Shown: one piece after another, positions 59,439-64,000 of the stretch | Layout of the letters: every line of letters begins with the position of its first letter | How positions within the stretch are numbered: the stretch's first letter is position 1 | NCBI RefSeq assembly: GCF_042681825.1 | Contig: NZ_JBHUGH010000009.1 | Coordinates: forward strand, 372,001-436,000 | Direction of reading: 5' to 3' | Source of the DNA: Halodurantibacterium flavum | GTDB taxonomy: Bacteria; Pseudomonadota; Alphaproteobacteria; Rhodobacterales; Rhodobacteraceae | Length of the DNA: 64,000 bases | Notes under the pieces: model-generated | Databases searched by the model: none | The model's input: the letters and a program-made list of their open reading frames with translations, nothing else | What the model was told of the DNA's origin: nothing | Made by a program: the position numbers and the translations under genes

Positions 59439-59627
59439 CTAGCCCTTGCTCTTGTGCTCCGGCTTGCCCTTGCGGCTGGTCGAAGCCATGTCGCGCAGCT
59501 CGCTTTCGCTCATGGATTTCTCCATGCTTTTTGACGCGCCTTTCAGGTCGCTCTTCTTCGCGTCGCCGCGCTTGGCGGCCAGCGCCGCCCCCGCCGCCTT
59601 TTGCTGTGCCTTGGATTTCGCCGGCAT
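59439..59627 (-). CDS. DUF3008-type small basic protein
   Basis: 62 aa, Lys/Ser/Ala-rich: MPAKSKAQQKAAGAALAAKR is the family's typical beginning and ASTSRKGKPEHKSKG its end. It is highly charged and likely disordered, and related proteins are often stress-induced. AGGAGG stands seven bases before the ATG at 59627. The longer frame to 59849 is not supported. It has an EcfG-like promoter upstream. Confidence 0.82.
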   Translation of the reverse strand: MPAKSKAQQKAAGAALAAKRGDAKKSDLKGASKSMEKSMSESELRDMASTSRKGKPEHKSKG

Positions 59628-59663
59628 GATTGTCCTCCTCTCCGGACCAAAACTCAGATCCTC

Positions 59664-59689
59664 AACGTCGCGCCCACCCGGCAAGGTCC
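59664..59689 (-). promoter_or_regulatory. candidate EcfG-like promoter of the DUF3008 gene
   Basis: On the minus strand GGACC (59689-59685), 17 bp, CGTT (59667-59664). The -35 has one mismatch to GGAAC and the -10 is perfect. The expected leader is about 30 nt. Confidence 0.5.
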
Positions 59690-59866
59690 AGACCCCCGCC
59701 CGGCTCCGGCAAATGTGACCGCGCCGGACGGGGCCATGGGCGGAAATCCGGCTGCCCGCCTGCCCCCTTGCGCGGCCAACCGCCGCAAACGGCAGCATCA
59801 ACGGAACCGGATTGCCGTTTTTTCCGTTCCCGCACCATAAGCCCGACAAAAAGAACGGAGCGCGTG

Positions 59867-61039
59867 ATGCAGCGTCTGGAGATCCTGGACGGCATGAGAG
59901 GGTATTTTCTCCTCTTCATGACCCTCAACCATCTCGTCCTTCAGGGCGGGCTGTGGCTGGTGGAGATTAACCATCGCCAGTTCATGTTCGTCGAGGACGC
60001 GCAGGGCTTCGTCTTTCTCTCGGGCTTCCTGATCGGTCTCATCCAGGCCCGCCGGATGGAGCGCAAGGGCACCAGCGCCGTACGCGCCAGCATCAACAAG
60101 CGCGTGTTCGAGCTTTACCTTTATGCCATGGGCCTGATCGCGCTCGCGATCCTTGCGCGCGACTATCTGCCCGGCGGCGTCATCGCCTTCCGCAACTGGA
60201 TCGGCACGGCCGGCGCGATGGAACCGGAACGCCTGATCGCGATCGCGACGCTGTTCTTTCAGCCGACCTTCATGGACATCCTGCCGCAATACATCATCTA
60301 CCTCGCCGTCTCGCCCCTGGTGATCCGGCTGGTGATCGACGGCAAATGGGCGCTGGTGATGACCGTCTCGGTTCTTTTATGGGTCGCGGCGCAGCTTGGC
60401 CTCGCGCGTGCGGTCATCCCCGCGGTCAGCGAGGCACTGCGCGCCTCGGACGATCAGGGGGTGCGCGTCAGCTTCAACCCGATGGGCTGGCAGATCGTCT
60501 TTGTGACCGGCACCGTCCTCGGCACGCTGACCGTGCTGCGGCGGATCGACTGGAACCGGGTCTTTGACCCGCGTGACCCGGTGCTGCCGCTCTGCGCGCT
60601 TCTGATCGTGCTTTTCTTCCTGCCGCTGCGCCTCGCCACCGCCCATGGCTTCATGCCGGAAGAGGTCGCGCGCCGCTTCGGCCCGATGGAGGTGCGATCG
60701 GCCTTCGGTCTGGTCTATCTGGTGAACTTCGTGGGCGTCGCCGCGCTGCTCACTTGGCTGGTGGTCGCGGGCCCCCGCGCCGCGCAGGGCTGGATACGGA
60801 AGATCGCCGGCTGGCTCCGGGCGCTCTTCATGTTCGCGCCGCTGCGGATGGTGGGGCGCCACTCGCTCCAGATCTATGCATGGCATGTCGTGCTGGTCTA
60901 TGCCGCGCGCTGGTTCGATGCGCAGATGGGGCCGCTGACCGTGGCACAGCGCACGATGCTCGCGCTTGTGGTCCTGATGCTGATGCCCCTGCCCGCGATC
61001 TGGCGCGAGGGCCGTCTGGCCCGCCAGCGCCCCGCATGA
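59867..61039 (+). CDS. opgC: OpgC-type acyltransferase
   Basis: 390 aa with about ten membrane helices. It opens with LEILDGMRGYFLLFMTLNHL, the OpgC_C signature, with the following EDAQGFVFLSGFLIGL segment. OpgC proteins succinylate osmoregulated periplasmic glucans in the inner membrane (known in Rhodobacter sphaeroides). No opgGH genes lie in the window. CGGAG precedes the ATG at 59867. A longer frame from 59630 is not supported. Other polysaccharide acyltransferases share this fold, so a role in decorating another glycan is possible. Confidence 0.82.
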   Translation: MQRLEILDGMRGYFLLFMTLNHLVLQGGLWLVEINHRQFMFVEDAQGFVFLSGFLIGLIQARRMERKGTSAVRASINKRVFELYLYAMGLIALAILARDYLPGGVIAFRNWIGTAGAMEPERLIAIATLFFQPTFMDILPQYIIYLAVSPLVIRLVIDGKWALVMTVSVLLWVAAQLGLARAVIPAVSEALRASDDQGVRVSFNPMGWQIVFVTGTVLGTLTVLRRIDWNRVFDPRDPVLPLCALLIVLFFLPLRLATAHGFMPEEVARRFGPMEVRSAFGLVYLVNFVGVAALLTWLVVAGPRAAQGWIRKIAGWLRALFMFAPLRMVGRHSLQIYAWHVVLVYAARWFDAQMGPLTVAQRTMLALVVLMLMPLPAIWREGRLARQRPA

Positions 61040-61079
61040 CCCTGCACCCGCATGACGTTAATAGCGTGAAGCAGACCCC

Positions 61080-61700
61080 ATGAACTGGATCGCCGATAAC
61101 GCGGGCTGGATCAGCCCGCTCGCCTCGGTGCTCACGCTTCTGGTGTGGGTCGTCTACCTGCAGCTTTTCCTGATGACCTATCTGCGCCAGCGCCGGACCG
61201 AGATCCTGATCAGCATCGGCGCGGGGCGGGGCCTTGGCGCCCGTTGTTTCGTAGCCAATCTGGGGATGGAGCCGATCTACATCTCCGACATCCTCCTGAC
61301 CGTGGGGGCGGGCGACCAGCAGCACCGCGCCGCCGTCACCGAATGCAACGAGGTTCCGCGCGAGGATCTGAACACCCCCGCCTCTGCCACCAATCAGGGC
61401 CCGCTGCGCGCCGCCCAATCGCATGATATCGGCGCCTTCGACACGCTGATCGCCCGCGCCCGCAACGCGACCGGCGCACCGCTGGCGGAATCCGACCTGC
61501 GCGAGCTTCGGGTTCTCGTGATCGGCTGGACCGCCTCGACCGCCACGCTGGTGGCCGCCGAACGCAGCTTTGACATCGTGGCCGACACCAGCACCCCCAA
61601 CGGCGCCCCGCGCGTCCGCCCGAACGACCTGCGCACGCATCAGATCCGGTCGTTCTTCGTCCGCCGCAGGCTCCAGCGCGAGATGGCCGAACGGCTCTAG
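61080..61700 (+). CDS. membrane-anchored protein of unknown function
   Basis: 206 aa. One N-terminal membrane helix (PLASVLTLLVWVVYLQLFLM) is followed by a cytoplasmic or periplasmic beta-rich domain of about 165 residues (RRTEILISIGAGRGLGARCF, then VANLGMEPIYISDILLTV) ending in a basic tail. I recognise no named family. It starts 40 bp after opgC in the same direction and converges on the ClpP-like gene, overlapping its stop by four bases. Confidence 0.65.
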   Translation: MNWIADNAGWISPLASVLTLLVWVVYLQLFLMTYLRQRRTEILISIGAGRGLGARCFVANLGMEPIYISDILLTVGAGDQQHRAAVTECNEVPREDLNTPASATNQGPLRAAQSHDIGAFDTLIARARNATGAPLAESDLRELRVLVIGWTASTATLVAAERSFDIVADTSTPNGAPRVRPNDLRTHQIRSFFVRRRLQREMAERL

Positions 61701-62614
61701 CCGCCAGTACCTTCGCGAGTGCCCTCACCTTCACGAGTGCCCTCGGCCGCCCCTTCGGCCGTGATACCCCCGATCCGCGTCGCCAGCCGGTAATCGGTCA
61801 GTTCCTCGGGCATGAGAATATAGATCTCCTGCGGCGGCGTCAGCAACGAGGGGCGCATCAGCCTCAGGTCGATCTCCATCTCCTCCAGAAAGGCCATCAC
61901 CTCGCCCTGCCCCCGCTGGATATCCTCGACGGCCATGAAGACCGGCAGAAAGGTGTTCTCGCCATAATAATGCTGATGCACGCCCACCCGTGCGCCGGGG
62001 TCCACCGCCCGTTCCACCCCACCGGCGAGCATATAGGGACAGGCCGACAGGCAGATCCCGCCATCGCCCACCGCGGTATCCGCTCCGATCGCACGCAACC
62101 GCCGTCCGATTTCCAGCGCATCGAAAACCGACCCGCCGGGGCTGTTCAGCGCGACCAGTTCGGGCGCGGGGTCCATCGCCTCCAGTGCCTCGGCCAGCCG
62201 GGTCGCGTCACCCGGGGCGATCCCGCCTTCCAGCGTCATACGGCTGCCCGAAACCTCCCATTGCAGGCGCGTGGGCATCCGGTCGGCGCCGGGCGCCTGA
62301 AACGGCAGGCCAGGGCGGCGCGGGGTCTGGTAACGGCGGGTCTGGTCCCCCGGCACCACCGGCTGGTCGAGCGCGGGCGCCGGGCTCGTCGCCCGCATCA
62401 GCCCCGGCAGCGCGTCACCCATCAACAGGACCGCCCCCAGCGCGATCTGCACCCCCAACATGAGCCTTATGCCCCGCGCGGCGGTCATCGGCCTGCGCTG
62501 ACGCGGCGCACGCGGTTTGGCGGCCCGCGCGGGCGGAGCCTCCGCCGCACCGGAACCCGCAGCCCCGGAGCCCGCAATCCCTCCGGCCCCCTCCACGGTC
62601 TCCGTGGCGCTCAT
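61697..62614 (-). CDS. membrane-anchored ClpP-like periplasmic protein
   Basis: 305 aa. An Ala/Pro-rich cytoplasmic N-terminus and one membrane helix (LMLGVQIALGAVLLMGDALP, about 51-70) precede a ClpP/crotonase-fold domain (about 115-270). The oxyanion loop NSPGGSVFDALEIGRRL is followed by the likely catalytic Ser in GGICLSACPYMLAGG (about 192) and a His in VGVHQHYYG (about 213). This matches NfeD/SppA-like membrane serine proteases that act outside the cytoplasm. The C-terminus carries a short TREG duplication. Its start overlaps its upstream partner by ATGA (62611-62614). Confidence 0.75.
   Translation of the reverse strand: MSATETVEGAGGIAGSGAAGSGAAEAPPARAAKPRAPRQRRPMTAARGIRLMLGVQIALGAVLLMGDALPGLMRATSPAPALDQPVVPGDQTRRYQTPRRPGLPFQAPGADRMPTRLQWEVSGSRMTLEGGIAPGDATRLAEALEAMDPAPELVALNSPGGSVFDALEIGRRLRAIGADTAVGDGGICLSACPYMLAGGVERAVDPGARVGVHQHYYGENTFLPVFMAVEDIQRGQGEVMAFLEEMEIDLRLMRPSLLTPPQEIYILMPEELTDYRLATRIGGITAEGAAEGTREGEGTREGTGG
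61709..61744. repeat. 18-bp tandem duplication at the 3' end of the ClpP-like gene
   Basis: Two adjacent 18-bp units (61709-61726 and 61727-61744) differ at one base. They encode the repeated EGTREG residues just before the stop. Confidence 0.8.
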
Positions 62615-63987
62615 CGCCCGATCCCCGGCCCCATTCCGGGTTTCAGCGGCTCGACCCGGCCCCCGGCCTCGGACGGGAATTCAGGCGCGACAGGCCTGGC
62701 GGCGCGCGGGGGCGCCGCGGCCTCGGCCTCGTCGCGTTCCAGCGCCCGCCAGGCGGCGACCGCGCGGCGCATCTCGGCCACGGTCATCATGTCCTCGGTC
62801 CGGCTGTCGCCCCGCGCCCCCCGGATCGCGCCCTGCGTCACCGCAAGGATCAGGACCAGAACCGCCGGCAACAGGTCGATGGCGATGGCGCCGGCCCAGC
62901 TCGGCACGAAATTCCCAGCATAAAGGATCACCGCATCCGCGGTCGAGATCGGTGTATAGACCGTCTCGGCCGGGGCCTGCATCGCCAGCACCTCTTCGGC
63001 GGCGCGGGTCAGGGTCGCGGCCCGCTGGCCCAGCACGGCCATGACGGAATCGATGGTTGCCGCCTGATCGCTGCGCGCCGCCGCACTCCGCCCGTCCAGA
63101 TCCGGCAGCACGACCGAGGCCGCCAGATCCTGCGCCGCCCGCTGCACAAGGGGCGCGACCGACAACTGCCGCAACTGCGCGATCAGCCCCGCCAGCCGCA
63201 CCGCCTCTTCGGAAAACTCGACCGAGCGTGCCTCGACCGGTCCCGGCTCCACCGTCAGCGCCCGCATCCGGCTCAGGATCGCGTTGCCTTCCGCAAAAGC
63301 CCGCTCCACCTGCGGCCCCTGTTCCGCGATCTGGTTTTCCAGCGCCAGCAGTTCCGCCGATTTCTGCCGCAGCACGCGAAAGACCGCACCCCGCCCGGCC
63401 AGCCCCGACAGATCGCCGCTCGCCTCCTGTTCCGACAGATCCTCGAACGATTGCCGCACCCGCGCCACATCGAGCTGCAGGCCCTGCGCCGCCAGCGCGA
63501 TGGCATTGGTCCGCTCCAGGCTCGACTGATAGTCCTGCACGGTGCGCGCCAGATGCTGTTCGACCGCCGCCGCCCCCGCCAGCGCCGCCGCGTTCAGCCA
63601 GGACGACATCGCGATGATGGCCAGCGATCCGAGCCCCATCGACAGCATCAGCCCGACTCGTGCCGCCCCCGTCCGCACCGCCGGCAGGATGCGCAGCAGA
63701 TAGGACCAGAAGACAAAGATCGCGACCGAAACGGCAATCGAATAGGCCATCGCCGCCAGCACCGTCCAGCCGCCGTTATCGACCAGCAGCGACGAGACGC
63801 CCAGATAGGTATAGATCCCCGAGGCGACGGCGAGCACCCCGAGCGCCGGCCCCGTGATCGCGTCGAGCCAGGCCACATGCCCCTCAAGCTCGCGCGCGTT
63901 GCGCAGCCCCCGCGCATTGGCGCGCATGTCGGCGGAATGCTCCGCCCCGTCCCCCTTGCGACCCTCACCGTCCCAGGCTTCTGCCAT
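62611..63987 (-). CDS. membrane protein with large coiled-coil periplasmic domain
   Basis: 458 aa. Three N-terminal membrane helices (about 45-135: LGVLAVASGIYTYLGVSSLL, AMAYSIAVSVAIFVFWSYLL and LMLSMGLGSLAIIAMSSWLN) precede a long helical domain of about 200 residues. That domain is rich in Ala, Glu, Gln and Leu heptads. A fourth helix (IAIDLLPAVLVLILAVTQGA, about 375) and a charged cytoplasmic tail follow. I recognise no family. It overlaps the ClpP-like gene by four bases, so the two are made together. It ends 13 bp from the window edge, so upstream genes of the same operon may be cut off. Confidence 0.7.
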   Translation of the reverse strand: MAEAWDGEGRKGDGAEHSADMRANARGLRNARELEGHVAWLDAITGPALGVLAVASGIYTYLGVSSLLVDNGGWTVLAAMAYSIAVSVAIFVFWSYLLRILPAVRTGAARVGLMLSMGLGSLAIIAMSSWLNAAALAGAAAVEQHLARTVQDYQSSLERTNAIALAAQGLQLDVARVRQSFEDLSEQEASGDLSGLAGRGAVFRVLRQKSAELLALENQIAEQGPQVERAFAEGNAILSRMRALTVEPGPVEARSVEFSEEAVRLAGLIAQLRQLSVAPLVQRAAQDLAASVVLPDLDGRSAAARSDQAATIDSVMAVLGQRAATLTRAAEEVLAMQAPAETVYTPISTADAVILYAGNFVPSWAGAIAIDLLPAVLVLILAVTQGAIRGARGDSRTEDMMTVAEMRRAVAAWRALERDEAEAAAPPRAARPVAPEFPSEAGGRVEPLKPGMGPGIGR

Positions 63988-64000
63988 CTTGTCGTCCCTG

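Noticed and set aside
1..64000. tRNA, rRNA, CRISPR, phage or insertion-sequence content
   Set aside because: I looked for transposase motifs, terminal inverted repeats, spaced direct repeats and tRNA-like cloverleaf stretches and found none I could support.

Overview
The window is GC-rich, densely coded DNA with heavy ATGA start/stop overlaps. Its gene content (PcaR-controlled pcaIJF, a tad pilus locus, a BcsN-type cellulose operon, EcfG-like promoters, OpgC, GH8 enzymes) fits an alphaproteobacterium, most likely a Rhodobacterales (Rhodobacteraceae) chromosome. I saw no rRNA, tRNA, CRISPR array, phage or insertion sequence. The species cannot be named from what is here.

Layout. 0.2-5 kb: a small membrane protein, an outer-membrane barrel, and pcaIJF (end of the beta-ketoadipate pathway) divergent from an IclR regulator. 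5-10 kb: small soluble or exported proteins that look stress-related (DUF892, an acidic peptide, a PRC-barrel protein, a 71-aa peptide), several with EcfG-like promoters, interleaved with a TetR-MATE efflux pair. 9.7-21.6 kb: a LuxR-type response regulator and then a tad/Flp pilus locus (secretin, TadD, prepilin peptidase, CpaB, CpaE, two TadE-like pseudopilins, Flp pilin, CpaF, TadB, TadC, TadG). 21.7-26 kb: a DegP/HtrA protease divergent from an OmpR/HisKA two-component pair, and a PfkB-family kinase. 26-33 kb: an eight-gene Mrp-like cation/proton antiporter operon with three antiporter-type membrane subunits and an MbhD-MrpB fusion. 33-38 kb: an RND pump and adaptor divergent from a TetR regulator with a perfect palindromic operator. 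38-57 kb: a c-di-GMP and cellulose region with three diguanylate cyclases, one GGDEF-EAL protein, two GH8 endoglucanases, bcsN-bcsA-bcsB-bcsZ-TPR, and a two-gene cassette that I read as a surface lipoprotein and a Slam-like outer-membrane exporter. 57-64 kb: a CaCA exchanger, an alpha/beta hydrolase, a DUF3008 peptide, OpgC, and a membrane cluster with a ClpP-like periplasmic protease coupled to a coiled-coil membrane protein.

How it works together. Much of the window concerns the cell surface and sessile life. Flp pili and cellulose are both adhesion systems, and the four c-di-GMP enzymes lie beside BcsA, whose PilZ domain senses c-di-GMP. The other blocks handle stress and efflux (MATE, RND, Mrp, DegP, EcfG-type genes). 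The most interesting unexplained items are the lipoprotein/Slam-like pair at 44.2-46.2 kb, a rare CTAG-centred 12-mer repeated at tad promoters, the EcfG-like promoter set, the ClpP-like/coiled-coil pair at 61.7-64 kb, and recurrent 15-18 bp tandem duplications at gene ends.
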